A DNA stretch of 64,000 nt from Pedobacter sp. Leaf176. GTDB taxonomy: Bacteria; Bacteroidota; Bacteroidia; Sphingobacteriales; Sphingobacteriaceae. Under the pieces are notes generated by a model that ran no database searches, was not told the DNA's origin, and saw only the letters and a program-made list of their open reading frames with translations. How positions within the stretch are numbered: position 1 is the stretch's first letter; the number at the start of each line of letters is the position of its first letter. Position numbers and translations under genes: made by a program. Shown one piece after another: positions 51,488-61,454 of this stretch. Where the stretch lies: the NCBI RefSeq assembly GCF_001424305.1, contig NZ_LMPD01000003.1, positions 234,387 to 298,386 on the forward strand. The letters run 5' to 3'.

Positions 51488-53068
51488 ATGAAAAGTAACT
51501 TCAATGCCCTTGTTATTTTTTTAATCATATGTTCCTGTACGAAAAGTCCGGAGACAGCTGAACAGGTGAAAATTACCCAGAACCCGGGCAATACTACTTC
51601 TAATATAGCATTTAAAAACTACCTGGGCGTTAACGCCTTTGAATGGGATTTCGTGGAGCCTAATAAATCTGATGTAATCAGTGAAAGGAGAATATCGGTG
51701 ATTAATTGCTTTGGAGGGATTAGACACTACCTTGATTGGGAACGAATGGAATCTACGGAGGGAAAATATACCTTTAACCCTACGCATGCTGGCGGTGCTT
51801 ACTACGATGTAATGTATAATAGACTGAAGGCAGACGATATGAGCTTATTAGTATGCATCAAAAACGACCCACGGTGGCTAATTGATACCTATCCTGCCGA
51901 CCAGCGTGGCGCAGATAATACGCCTGTGAATTATGGAGCAGATAAAAGCAATCCGGCGTCTTACATCAAACAAGCGAAAATGGGTTTCCAATTTGCGGCT
52001 AGATATGGCTCCAATAAAAACATTGATTCAGGCTTGGTTAATGTAAATACCGCCCCTAGATGGACAGACGACGATCCGAATACGGTTAAAATTGGCTTGG
52101 ACCTTGTAAAATATATTGAATGTAATAATGAACCTGATAAATGGTGGGCAGGAAAAAAGGCACAACAAACACCTGAAGAATATGCGGCAAATTTATCTGC
52201 TTTTTATGATGGCAACATGGGTAAACTTGGAAAGAACGTCGGTGTAAAAACCGCAGACCCTAATATGAAAGTCGTTATGGCTGGTTTAGGCGATGCGAAA
52301 CCGGAATTCGTCGTAAAAATGATTCAATGGTGCAGGAAAAACAGAGGGTTAAAAAAAGATGGAAACGTAAACCTTTGCTTCGATGTCATTAATTACCACC
52401 TTTACCCTAATGATGCTTATTTGAATGGTGGTAAGGCTTCAACGGGCGTAGCGCCAGAGCTTTCGGAAATAGGTCCTGTTGCGGATAATTTTTTAAAAAT
52501 GGCCAAAGAATACGCACCGGGTATCGAAGTGTGGGTAACTGAAACAGGTTACGATGTTGGGAAAACACCTCAGGCCGCCATCGCTATTGGAAAGAAATCG
52601 TCTTTTGTAACGCAGGCAGACTGGAATTTAAGAACGTCATTGTTATACGCCAGACATGGTATATCCAGATGTATGTTCTATATGCTTGATGATGCAGGCG
52701 GCATCGATAATCCAGTACAATACAGTTCTTCGGGATTCCAAAATGACGACTTATCCAGAAGGCCATCTGCGGATTACATGCTTCAGGCTAAAAAGTTAAT
52801 GGGCAATTACGGCTATTCAGCTACCTTAAGTAATCAACCCCTGGTTGATTTATATAAGCTGGATAAGAAGGAAATTTACGTACTCACCGTTCCTGATCAA
52901 AAAGGAAGAACCGCAACTTACCAGCTTGATTTAGGCACATCAACACAGGCCATCATTCATACCTTGCAAATCGGCAAAGATGAGATGGCTCACAAAACAG
53001 TAAGTATCAAAAACGGTAAGCTCCAGATTGAAGTTACAGAAACACCGGTATTTGTTGAAAAAATATAA
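51488..53068 (+). CDS. putative clan GH-A glycoside hydrolase lipoprotein
   Basis: Exported lipoprotein (signal peptide, lipobox about CSC at 15-17) of 526 residues with a TIM-barrel GH-A layout: acid/base Glu215 in IECNNEPDKWW at the end of strand 4 and likely nucleophile Glu352 in VWVTETGYD at strand 7; a GH39/GH5-like pattern also has LDWERMES near 85. A small beta domain follows at about 430-526. Family cannot be named with certainty. Alone in its region, 48 bp after the hydrolase stop. Confidence 0.75.
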   Translation: MKSNFNALVIFLIICSCTKSPETAEQVKITQNPGNTTSNIAFKNYLGVNAFEWDFVEPNKSDVISERRISVINCFGGIRHYLDWERMESTEGKYTFNPTHAGGAYYDVMYNRLKADDMSLLVCIKNDPRWLIDTYPADQRGADNTPVNYGADKSNPASYIKQAKMGFQFAARYGSNKNIDSGLVNVNTAPRWTDDDPNTVKIGLDLVKYIECNNEPDKWWAGKKAQQTPEEYAANLSAFYDGNMGKLGKNVGVKTADPNMKVVMAGLGDAKPEFVVKMIQWCRKNRGLKKDGNVNLCFDVINYHLYPNDAYLNGGKASTGVAPELSEIGPVADNFLKMAKEYAPGIEVWVTETGYDVGKTPQAAIAIGKKSSFVTQADWNLRTSLLYARHGISRCMFYMLDDAGGIDNPVQYSSSGFQNDDLSRRPSADYMLQAKKLMGNYGYSATLSNQPLVDLYKLDKKEIYVLTVPDQKGRTATYQLDLGTSTQAIIHTLQIGKDEMAHKTVSIKNGKLQIEVTETPVFVEKI

Positions 53069-53083
53069 GCGGAAAACAAAAAT

Positions 53084-54100
53084 CTATTTTATCTGTAGCT
53101 GGTAAATAAATCCCCTATTTCCGGCAAGCAAAATTAATTTGCCTTTTTTTGCTTTCTGAACTGAATTAAAGCTTAAATCGGAAATGTGTTCCCAATTTTT
53201 ACCACCATCCTTAGATACATCCGTTCCCGATGTGCCGGTGGCGACCAATGTATTTTTATCAAGATAAGCAACACCAGATCGAAATCCTTTCACAGGTGTT
53301 TCAGGTTTAGACCAGGTTTTACCGCCATCATTAGTGAGCAGGATGTTATTGCTGTTATCTTTGTCCTTAATATAATTTCCGCCAACAACAACGCCGATTC
53401 TGGCATTGTAAAAATCAATCGAAAATGGTCCTGTCGTACTTTCTCCCTGCCAAATCGGACAACTAAAAATTTGCCAGGTCGAACCATAATCAGGTGAAAA
53501 ATAAATGTTCGAAACTGTTCCGCCACTTGCAATCCAGATTTTACCACCCGGTAATGTTTTAATCGTGGTGCCACTGGCTGCAAATCCTGCCTCTCCATTT
53601 GTTAACGGCACAGCCAGGTTTGATGAAATGTCGAGCCACACGCTACCTTCATTAACTGTTTTTAGCAGTTTCATCTTATTATTGATGGGGTCGCCGAAGA
53701 TAATTGCCCTATTTTTATCCCAGAAACCAAGTCCGTCAAGGAAGATAGCCGTATCTACGTTTTTATACGTTTCCAACCAGCTTTCTCCCCCATCAACTGT
53801 TTTTAAAATATAGGCCGGCGAACCGGCATTAACTAATATAGCTTCCTTTTCATTGAAAGCTTCAATATCTCTGAAATCCAGTTTTTCATAACCATTAGGC
53901 TTTATCCATCGCCAGGTTAAGCCACCATCAAGGGTTTTACCTACCGATCCATTGCTTCCGCTAACCCAGGCAATTTTATCGTTAACCACACTTAAACCCC
54001 TGATGCTGGTTTTAGTGTTCTCGTTTAAGGATTTAATGGTATAAGTTTGGGCAGCGCAAAAAAAAGGTGCCAAAATGAGGCACCATATTAATTTAGTCAT
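53084..54100 (-). CDS. exported BNR/YCF48-like beta-propeller protein
   Basis: Signal peptide MTKLIWCLILAPFFCAAQ followed by Asp-box (BNR) repeats typical of sialidase/sortilin-type propellers: KTLDGGLTW, KTVDGGESW, SPDYGSTW, LTNDGGKTW and SKDGGKNWE. 338 residues. Known relatives are called YCF48-like or oxidoreductase-like; no enzyme activity can be inferred. It is convergent with the GH-A gene (16-bp gap) and 8 bp downstream of the DUF2147 gene, so it forms an operon with it. Confidence 0.85.
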   Translation of the reverse strand: MTKLIWCLILAPFFCAAQTYTIKSLNENTKTSIRGLSVVNDKIAWVSGSNGSVGKTLDGGLTWRWIKPNGYEKLDFRDIEAFNEKEAILVNAGSPAYILKTVDGGESWLETYKNVDTAIFLDGLGFWDKNRAIIFGDPINNKMKLLKTVNEGSVWLDISSNLAVPLTNGEAGFAASGTTIKTLPGGKIWIASGGTVSNIYFSPDYGSTWQIFSCPIWQGESTTGPFSIDFYNARIGVVVGGNYIKDKDNSNNILLTNDGGKTWSKPETPVKGFRSGVAYLDKNTLVATGTSGTDVSKDGGKNWEHISDLSFNSVQKAKKGKLILLAGNRGFIYQLQIK

Positions 54101-54107
54101 TTCAATT

Positions 54108-54539
54108 CTATTTAACTCGTTTAAAGGTTTCAGACCGGCCTAACAATGAAATACCTATATAACCCCTGACCGTCATAACGTCATTACCTTTTAAAGATAT
54201 ATTACAGCTATATGTTTTACCACTTTTCGGGTCATAAATTGTACCATCGGTCCATTTGCCATCATCGTAAACAAAATCTTTTAAAATTTCTAAATTCAAC
54301 AAAGACCGGTTACGTAAGTTTGCTGATGGATTTTTAGCATCTGTTTTAGGCTTTCCATTTAAATTTGGTTCTTTAAGCCAGGCTAATTTACCATAAAATT
54401 TATCACCCTTTTTGTAAATTTCTATCTGGCCTTCTCCTGAAGGATTTAACCACTTACCAACGATTGCATCTTTACTTTGTGCCATCGCAGTAAAGCTTAT
54501 TGCTGCAAATAGCAGCACTAAAACTTGGAACTTTCTCAT
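54108..54539 (-). CDS. DUF2147 domain-containing exported protein
   Basis: 143-residue protein with signal peptide MRKFQVLVLLFAAISFTAMA and the DUF2147 pattern: IVGKWLNPSGEGQIEIYKKGDKFYGKLAWL, DFVYDDGKWTDGTIYDPKSGKTYSC and a closing VRGYIGISLLGRSETFKR. Lipocalin-like beta barrel; role unknown. First gene of a two-gene unit with the propeller protein. Confidence 0.9.
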   Translation of the reverse strand: MRKFQVLVLLFAAISFTAMAQSKDAIVGKWLNPSGEGQIEIYKKGDKFYGKLAWLKEPNLNGKPKTDAKNPSANLRNRSLLNLEILKDFVYDDGKWTDGTIYDPKSGKTYSCNISLKGNDVMTVRGYIGISLLGRSETFKRVK

Positions 54540-54625
54540 AATCGATTTCTATTTAGTGTTTTTAAAGATAGTGATTTGCATTTTCTATGCAAACATAATA
54601 AATAGAAAATTTTATAATTAATGTA

Positions 54626-55003
54626 TTACTTCGAAAGTATCGGCAAATACTTTTGCCTGTATGCATAAAACAGGAACAAGTTAAATAACAACATAACAGC
54701 AACCATTGGTAATTCCTTCGGACCTAAATAAAAGTGGTAAAGGAATATATTTAGCGTAACAGGAAAAATTATAAGCGCAGCCAAGGGGGCTGTTCTGCCA
54801 ACTAAAAGCATAATCCCGGCAACTAGTTCCGTTACTTTAATCAACGGCATCAAATACACCGAAGCCATAACACCAGCCATGAATGTGCTTTGCGATGCAG
54901 TCATTTGGGGTTGTTCGGGCATGTATTTCATAAAATAACTAACAGACGCAAATAAATACATAGCGCCAAGCAGCACCCGAACAATAATCGTTGCAATTTT
55001 CAT
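54626..55003 (-). CDS. DoxX family membrane protein
   Basis: 125 residues with four hydrophobic helices (IIVRVLLGAMYLFASVSYF; SVYLMPLIKVTELVAGIMLLVG; APLAALIIFPVTLNIFLYHF; MVAVMLLFNLFLFYAY). The motif LIKVTELVAGIMLL is the DoxX core. Relatives are linked to redox or thiosulfate metabolism but mostly uncharacterised. Single gene 152 bp downstream of the VOC gene. Confidence 0.88.
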   Translation of the reverse strand: MKIATIIVRVLLGAMYLFASVSYFMKYMPEQPQMTASQSTFMAGVMASVYLMPLIKVTELVAGIMLLVGRTAPLAALIIFPVTLNIFLYHFYLGPKELPMVAVMLLFNLFLFYAYRQKYLPILSK

Positions 55004-55155
55004 AATGTGTTGGTTTAGATTTTTGGTTAAATAAAAATATTAAAAAATATGGCATCAAAAAACAGTTGATTGAGCTTATTTGTCTCTTGTTAAATTTCAA
55101 ATTAACCTGTTTAGCTGCCTCATACGCTATTTATACTAAATTATATTCGACGACA

Positions 55156-55578
55156 TTATTTTTTATCGTAATCATAATTAACCATCCATTGGATTCCGAA
55201 CTTATCAGTCAACATACCAAATAATGCATTCCAGAATGTTTTTTCCATTGACATGGTTACTTTCCCCCCTTCTGAAAGGTTCTTGAATATTGTATAAGCT
55301 TCATCTTCGCTTGAGGCATCTACCGAAATTGAAATACCAGTTCCAAATGTCGCGGGAGGCATTGGCTCAGTAATATCTGTACCCATTAAAATATTTCCCC
55401 CTATCGGTAACGCGATATGCATTAATTTTTCCTGATCATCAGTTTTCATACCTTCACAACCAGGCATGTCCTTAAATCGCTGAACGGCGAGAAATTGCCC
55501 CCCAAAAACAGATTTGTAAAAATTAAACGCTTCTTCGGTGTTTCCATTAAAATTTAAATACGTGTTTACTGTTGCCAT
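55156..55578 (-). CDS. VOC family protein, PhnB-like
   Basis: 140-residue glyoxalase/bleomycin-resistance fold: TVNTYLNFNGNTEEAFNFYKSVFGGQF and the C-terminal MLTDKFGIQWMVNY. These proteins lack an assigned reaction. The metal-site histidine (KLMHIALPIGGNILMGTD) is kept. Monocistronic. Confidence 0.9.
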   Translation of the reverse strand: MATVNTYLNFNGNTEEAFNFYKSVFGGQFLAVQRFKDMPGCEGMKTDDQEKLMHIALPIGGNILMGTDITEPMPPATFGTGISISVDASSEDEAYTIFKNLSEGGKVTMSMEKTFWNALFGMLTDKFGIQWMVNYDYDKK

Positions 55579-55851
55579 TATCTTGTGTTTTTAGTTATTT
55601 TACTATTAATCTTATCTGCAAACAATGCTGATTTTCGCACAACCATTTCTCCACATTTTAAACGTTGTAGATTCTTAAATAAGGTAAGACAATACTTTCC
55701 CAGGTGGTTATTTCTTGTTTTTTTTGAAAACTAAAATCAGTATTTAAATTTAAAATGTTTTTAGGTAATTTTTGCTTGCTGTTAAAGTCAAGTTTAGGGG
55801 TAGTTTAAGACAATAATTTATATCTTTAATTTTGCTAAAACACCTAACCGA

Positions 55852-56814
55852 ATGATTAATATCGCCATTCTGATTCCTGAAAAATATAAGCTTTTAAGTG
55901 TTGCTGCCATTTTAGAGGTTTTTGAGACTGCAAATAAATTCCAGTCGATTAACAGTTTTGAAGTTCCTTTCGATATTTCCCTGTTAACCCAGGCCAATTA
56001 CAGGGATGCTTCTTTTGAATCCTATAAATCAGCAACTATCGATGAACCGGGAAACTTCGAACTTATTCTTATTCCATCTTTTACAACTGATAACATGAAA
56101 AGTACGCTAGAATTGAATCAGGATTTCATCCCATGGCTAGTAAATCAATACCACTCCGGTGCCGAAATTGCTACCTTTTGTACAGGCGCTTTTTTGCTTG
56201 GCGCCACAGGCTTATTGGACGGAAAAACAGCTACCACCCATGTAGATGCCTGTGCTGCCTTCTCAGCTGCTTTCCCTGCTGTTCAACTGAAAGCGGATAA
56301 AACGGTGACCCAGGACGGCAGGTTATTTACAAGTGGTGGTGCCACCTCTACCTTCCATCTTTTGCTGTACTTATTGCAAATCCACTGTGGCAAAGATTTG
56401 GCCATTAAAACAGCCAAATTATTTGCAATCGATATGGATAGACATAACCAATCCTACTTTAGCTCCTTCCAACCAAAAAGACACCATAACGACGAGATTG
56501 TCGCTTCTGCACAGGAAAAAATTGAAAGCAATTATCAGGATGTTGCCACTATTGAAGAAATGATAAAAGACATTCCCTCCAGCAGAAGAAATATTGTAAG
56601 GCGGTTTAAGCAGGTAATTGGCATTACGCCAATTGAGTACCTGCAGCAAACCCGAATTGAGGCGGCGAAAAAGCTCCTGGAGCAAACAACACAACAAATG
56701 ACTGAAGTGATTTATAATTCTGGGTATAATGATCCAAAGGCTTTTAGAAAAATATTCAGAAAAACTGTGGGCATGACGCCTTCTGAATACAGGGATAAAT
56801 TTCAAATCAAATAA
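55852..56814 (+). CDS. GlxA-type AraC family transcriptional regulator
   Basis: 320 residues: an N-terminal DJ-1/PfpI amidase-like domain (1 to about 190) with nucleophile-elbow Cys110 in ATFCTGAFLLGATGLLDGK, and a C-terminal AraC helix-turn-helix (about 215-318; PSSRRNIVRRFKQVIGITPIEYLQQTRIEAAKKLLE; YNSGYNDPKAFRKIFRKTVGMTP). Such regulators respond to small metabolites. It stands divergent from the VOC gene and may control that and the DoxX gene. Confidence 0.92.
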   Translation: MINIAILIPEKYKLLSVAAILEVFETANKFQSINSFEVPFDISLLTQANYRDASFESYKSATIDEPGNFELILIPSFTTDNMKSTLELNQDFIPWLVNQYHSGAEIATFCTGAFLLGATGLLDGKTATTHVDACAAFSAAFPAVQLKADKTVTQDGRLFTSGGATSTFHLLLYLLQIHCGKDLAIKTAKLFAIDMDRHNQSYFSSFQPKRHHNDEIVASAQEKIESNYQDVATIEEMIKDIPSSRRNIVRRFKQVIGITPIEYLQQTRIEAAKKLLEQTTQQMTEVIYNSGYNDPKAFRKIFRKTVGMTPSEYRDKFQIK

Positions 56815-56941
56815 AATATCCCATTTCCCAAGAATTTAATCGGTTTATTAAAATCGTTACGATAAAATGAAAAATAATAAAGAATAATAAAATAATTGTG
56901 GTTAACTTAACGTTATTAAATTTTAACCAAATAATTATATT

Positions 56942-57052
56942 ATGAGCACAATACTTTTAATTGTTGGTTCTTGCTATTTTATTTCACTTATTGCAATGGT
57001 TTGCTGCTACTATTCTGCAGAGCCAATGCCAAGCGACTTCGAAAAGTTTTAG
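56942..57052 (+). CDS. possible 36-residue membrane protein
   Basis: Small ORF from ATG at 56942 to TAG at 57050-57052, downstream of the GlxA-type gene. It has one hydrophobic helix (STILLIVGSCYFISLIAMVC) and a short acidic tail ending EKF. No family is recognised and expression is unproved; it is the only coding-like content of the 477-bp gap. Confidence 0.3.
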   Translation: MSTILLIVGSCYFISLIAMVCCYYSAEPMPSDFEKF

Positions 57053-57162
57053 AATTTTATAATGTTTTTTGGCATTGCTTGCTAAATAAATCTATTTATT
57101 CTTTGGTCTAGTTATCAAGGATATACCTTTATTACGAACTTTTACCAGTAACTTAATAAGCT

Positions 57163-57196
57163 GTTAAAAAAAGAACGATTTCTAAAACCGTTCTTT
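57163..57196 (-). terminator. terminator downstream of SDR gene
   Basis: Stem AAAGAACG / CGTTCTTT with an 11-base loop, followed on the minus strand by TTTTTTT (57166-57172 complement). It lies about 96 bp after the stop of the SDR gene at 57292. Confidence 0.6.
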
Positions 57197-57291
57197 AACG
57201 GTCTGTTTTGGGCCTGCGATAAATTCCTAAGTTACGTTCCTGAAAAGTTCAGGTGTTCTTATTCCATTGTATTAACAAAGTTTGACGATTA

Positions 57292-58065
57292 TCACCCCTG
57301 ACTTGCTAAGTTTTTTTTGATCTTCATCATAATCCCATCGGGAACAAAATTTGGAAGCTTGGTATTGAACCAGTTCTGAAAGCCCACAACTTTTTGACCA
57401 TTCCCTTCTAACAGGTGCTTTACACCCTGGATTGCTACATCTTTTGGATGCATCGGTTTGGTTTTGTGCAAATTGGTCGTCTGCATTTCAGACGTGGTAA
57501 ATCCGGTATCCACCGTTCCGGGATAAAGGGATAAAACGTTAACCCCCGTCCCTTCCAATTCAGCATCAAGTGTTTCACTAAACGCCTTTACGAAAGCTTT
57601 GGTTGCGGAATAGACAGAAAAATATGGCATTGGTAAAAAAGACACTACTGACGCTATGTTCATAATTTTACCAGATTTCCGGTTAACCATATCCTGTGCA
57701 AAGAGCTTGCTTAATACAACTAAACTTGAAATATTTAACTGAATCATACTTAGTTCTTCTTCTAATGGTGTTTCAGTAAAACTACCATAGTTGCCTACGC
57801 CTGCATTATTTACCAGGTGAGTTACTAACAAGTTTTCATTTTTAACTTTTTTGTACAGCGCCTTAGCAACATTTGCATCAGAAAGGTCTGCAGCGAAATA
57901 CTGAACAAGATTGCCATATCTTTTTGTTAAATCGGCTTGCATTTGCTTCAATTTACTTTCGGTACGGGCTACCAAAATCAGATTCATTTTTTTTTCAGCT
58001 AATTGATATGCCATTTCGTATCCAATTCCGGATGATGCTCCGGTGAGCAAGATATATTCTTCCAT
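57292..58065 (-). CDS. short-chain dehydrogenase/reductase (YqjQ/DltE-like)
   Basis: 257 residues. Cofactor motif TGASSGIG (8-15), NNAG near 87-90, and catalytic Tyr152-x-x-x-Lys156 (YSATK). C-terminal region with PMHPKDVAIQGVKHLLEG is typical of the oxidoreductases annotated as YqjQ/DltE-like. Substrate unknown. Downstream of the second efflux operon by 248 bp in the same direction, so it may be separate. Confidence 0.92.
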   Translation of the reverse strand: MEEYILLTGASSGIGYEMAYQLAEKKMNLILVARTESKLKQMQADLTKRYGNLVQYFAADLSDANVAKALYKKVKNENLLVTHLVNNAGVGNYGSFTETPLEEELSMIQLNISSLVVLSKLFAQDMVNRKSGKIMNIASVVSFLPMPYFSVYSATKAFVKAFSETLDAELEGTGVNVLSLYPGTVDTGFTTSEMQTTNLHKTKPMHPKDVAIQGVKHLLEGNGQKVVGFQNWFNTKLPNFVPDGIMMKIKKNLASQG

Positions 58066-58313
58066 TTTATTAATTTAATATGATTAATATTTTATTTCGT
58101 TTTATAAAGCATTCAGTTTATCCGCTATTTGAGGAAATCTGCGTCCTGATCTGCTGGATTTGGATGGGTATAAAAACTTCCCCTGTAGGGATGTTAAGCT
58201 TGTTTCACCAATGTAGTTGGTTCATCTTTTTCAATTTTTAAGTACGCGGTTAATCAGGCTAATTAGGTAGCGCTTCACATCCAGCAAAAGGTCTTCTTTT
58301 CTATTTTGGCCTA

Positions 58314-61300
58314 TCATATCTTTTCGTGCAGTTGAGGTGGTATCAGTTTATACATGACGGGTGTCACGATCCTTGATAATATTGTTGAGCTGATCAGCCC
58401 ACCAATCAGTACAATGGCAAGTGGCGCTATCTGCGGATTAGGGTTCATGGCAATCGGGATCAGCCCACATATCGCAGTGATAGAGGTCAATACCACAGGC
58501 AGAAACCTGGTTTCTCCAGCTATGTTTATCGCCTCATCGATACTCTTTCCCTCTTCTCGCAACTGGTTGGTAAAATCGACTAAGAGCAAGGAGTTTTTTA
58601 CCTGTATGCCAGAAAGTCCAATAAAACCAATAATGGACACCAAAGACATCGGATTGCCTGTGATTAACAGGAAGATTACCCCACCCAATACACCCAGCGG
58701 AATGATCGATAATACAATGATAATCCCCTTGAATGTTTTGAACTGTAACAATAAAACGGCGATGAAAAGAAAAGTACTCAAAATGATTACAGCAAGAAAA
58801 TTTCCACCCAGCGCATCGCCTTCCGATTCCGCCTCACCAGATAATTTATAATAATAGCCCTTTGGCATTTTCATCCTATTGAGTTCTGGTACAATGTCCT
58901 TCAGTATATCGTTTGCCAGCACCCCATCTTTTGTAAGCGAGGTCACCTTGGCAAACCGTGATTTATTGAAATGGTTAATTGCCGTTGGAGAGGTCTCCAT
59001 GCTGAGGGTCGCAATTTGATCGATTTGGATTGGCGCACCCTGGATATTATTAACATACAGGTTCTTCAATGCATCAAGATTTGAAAACTTATCACGTGGT
59101 ATTGTGATCACAACATTTCTCGAATCTCCTCTATCATCAATGTAATCACCAACATTCAGCCCGGCAACGGCCATCCTGATTACCTTGTCGATATCGCTGG
59201 TCAATACACCCAATGTCCTGGCCTTTTCCTTATCGATTTTGATCTTAACATCCGATTTGTAGGCATTCAGTTCGTTATTGATGAAGAAAGTACCCGGGTG
59301 TTTACGCAGCAGTTCTTCGACCTTGAAAGAAAGCGACCTCAGGGTATCCTGGTTCGCTCCAAAAACCCTGACCACGATATTGGCTTCGATCGGTGTACCC
59401 TGTTCAAAGTCCTTTACCTCTATTTTTGCATAAGGAAAATCGCTAAACTTCGCTCGGAGCGTTTTGATCAGTCCGGTCTTGTCGATTGGACTGGTTTCAT
59501 CATCCAATTGCACGAAGATTTGCGCAAAATCAGGTTTGATGTCCTGCTGGTGTACATTGTAATAAATCTGCGGATTGCCTTTCCCCACGTTAGAGGTATA
59601 ATACACAATTTCATTGTGTTTTTTCAGCTCCATTTCCACCATCCTTGCAACCCTGTCACTTTCTGGAATATTTGCCTGCAGGGGCATTTTAACATTGATC
59701 AGGAACATCGGTTTTTCTGAAGTGGGGAAAAGTTTGAACCCTGCTAATGGAAATAATAAAAAGGCTAGAACGCTTAGTGCAACCGATATACCGATGGTTA
59801 CCTTTGGCCATTTCAGCGCAAGCGGCATTACACCTCGGTACGACCAGGTCAAAAAGCCCTGCAATTTTTTAAGGAAATAATTCCCCTCCCCGTGGCTATG
59901 GGTTTTCAGGATTTTGCTACCGATAAAAGGCACGAGCGTTAATGCTACAATCATCGAGGCCAGCACACTGGTAATAATGGCCATAGGCAGGCTCCGAATA
60001 AATTCACCGGCCATATCGGGCAAAAATGCCAGGGGCAAAAATGCAATTACCAACGTTGCGGTACAGCCAACAACGGCTGCCCCAATCTGTTTGGTCCCCT
60101 TTAAAATGGCATCTTTTCTGGTATGTCCTTCCCTTAGCCACCTTTCGATATTCTCAACAACAACGATGCTGTCGTCGACGAGCAGACCCAGTGCGACCAC
60201 TAGCCCCACAATGCTGAGCTGGTTGAGCGAGAAGCCCAACAGGTTCATCGCAATAAGGCCAAGGGCCAGCGAAAGTGGAATGGAGATCATTACGATCAGA
60301 GATGGTCTGAAGCCCAAAGGAAGCAGTGTAACCACGACCAGTACGATCGCCAATCCAAAATCAAAACCCAGGTGTCCCAACCGTTCGGAAACCATATCAG
60401 CCTGGTCAAAATTCTTAACCATTTTGATGTTCTCTGGCAATGTTTCGGAAAACTGCTCCAATACAGGTGTGTATTCTTTCTTAACCTGACTGATATCCAC
60501 GTTGTTCTTCATTGAAGAAATAACCAATATACAGCGCTGCCCATTTATTCTTGTAATGTGGCTAACCGTGCCATCTTTATAGCCCACTACGGCCACGTCC
60601 TTTAGGTATACAATTTTTCCGCCAGCATTGTAGATAACCGTGTTGGCCACATCTTCCACGTTATTAAACTTGCCACTGGTCTTAACGTTAAAAACCTTGT
60701 CGTCCATATGGATGCTGCCGCCGGGAATGTCGGCCGCCTCACTCTGCAAACTGCCCATCACCACGTTCAAAGGAATTTTGAGCTGGGCAAGTTTATCCAG
60801 TTGCATGTCAATCCGGATTTCCTGCTCTGGCATTCCGGTATATTTCACCTCCCTGAGGTTGGTGATCTTTTCCAGCTGGGTCTTCAATTTGTCTGCATTG
60901 TCCCTTAATGTCTTGGACGAAGCTGTATTGGAGATCAGTGCCACCTGAATGATTTTCACATCTGATGAGGCGATTTTTTCGGTTTTGATTAGATAAATAT
61001 CCTTTGGAAGTTCGCCATTCTTAAGAGCATTGATCTCTGTCGAAATTTCCTGATATTTATTGTCCACATCAACCCCATACTTGAACTTGATCTGTATGGC
61101 TGCTACACCATCCTCAACTGTCGTTAATATCTTATCGATGTTCTCAAGACCATAGATCTTGTTTTCAATGGGTTTTACCACCTGTTCTTCCATGTCCTTT
61201 GGACTGGTACCAGGGTAGATCACCGTGACGAGGTATTGTGGCGGATGGGTAGTGGGGTCTTCCGATCTGGGCATGGTAAAGAGCGTTAGCAGCCCTACCA

Positions 61301-61367
61301 CCGCGACGAGCAAAAATATGATCAGGGTAAACTGATAGTTCTTTACGGCAAAGTTTGTAATTTTCAT
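58314..61367 (-). CDS. RND efflux permease, HAE1/AcrB family (second system)
   Basis: Inner-membrane pump of 1017 residues with two groups of helices and two large periplasmic loops. The proton-relay pair is in GLVVALGLLVDDSIVVVENIERWL (about residue 400). The N-terminus MKITNFAVKNYQFTLIIF and GMFSEDPTT-like loop place it in the efflux branch near Bacteroidota CusA/TriC-like multidrug pumps rather than heavy-metal pumps. Last gene of OMF-MFP-RND (minus strand), 87 bp after the adaptor gene. Substrate unknown. Confidence 0.94.
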   Translation of the reverse strand: MKITNFAVKNYQFTLIIFLLVAVVGLLTLFTMPRSEDPTTHPPQYLVTVIYPGTSPKDMEEQVVKPIENKIYGLENIDKILTTVEDGVAAIQIKFKYGVDVDNKYQEISTEINALKNGELPKDIYLIKTEKIASSDVKIIQVALISNTASSKTLRDNADKLKTQLEKITNLREVKYTGMPEQEIRIDMQLDKLAQLKIPLNVVMGSLQSEAADIPGGSIHMDDKVFNVKTSGKFNNVEDVANTVIYNAGGKIVYLKDVAVVGYKDGTVSHITRINGQRCILVISSMKNNVDISQVKKEYTPVLEQFSETLPENIKMVKNFDQADMVSERLGHLGFDFGLAIVLVVVTLLPLGFRPSLIVMISIPLSLALGLIAMNLLGFSLNQLSIVGLVVALGLLVDDSIVVVENIERWLREGHTRKDAILKGTKQIGAAVVGCTATLVIAFLPLAFLPDMAGEFIRSLPMAIITSVLASMIVALTLVPFIGSKILKTHSHGEGNYFLKKLQGFLTWSYRGVMPLALKWPKVTIGISVALSVLAFLLFPLAGFKLFPTSEKPMFLINVKMPLQANIPESDRVARMVEMELKKHNEIVYYTSNVGKGNPQIYYNVHQQDIKPDFAQIFVQLDDETSPIDKTGLIKTLRAKFSDFPYAKIEVKDFEQGTPIEANIVVRVFGANQDTLRSLSFKVEELLRKHPGTFFINNELNAYKSDVKIKIDKEKARTLGVLTSDIDKVIRMAVAGLNVGDYIDDRGDSRNVVITIPRDKFSNLDALKNLYVNNIQGAPIQIDQIATLSMETSPTAINHFNKSRFAKVTSLTKDGVLANDILKDIVPELNRMKMPKGYYYKLSGEAESEGDALGGNFLAVIILSTFLFIAVLLLQFKTFKGIIIVLSIIPLGVLGGVIFLLITGNPMSLVSIIGFIGLSGIQVKNSLLLVDFTNQLREEGKSIDEAINIAGETRFLPVVLTSITAICGLIPIAMNPNPQIAPLAIVLIGGLISSTILSRIVTPVMYKLIPPQLHEKI

Positions 61368-61454
61368 TGTATATAATTCCTTTTAATTTGATGAAGCGGT
61401 CGTGATTTATCCAGCGGGTAACTGAAAAATCATGACGGTTCCATGCCGTCTTTT

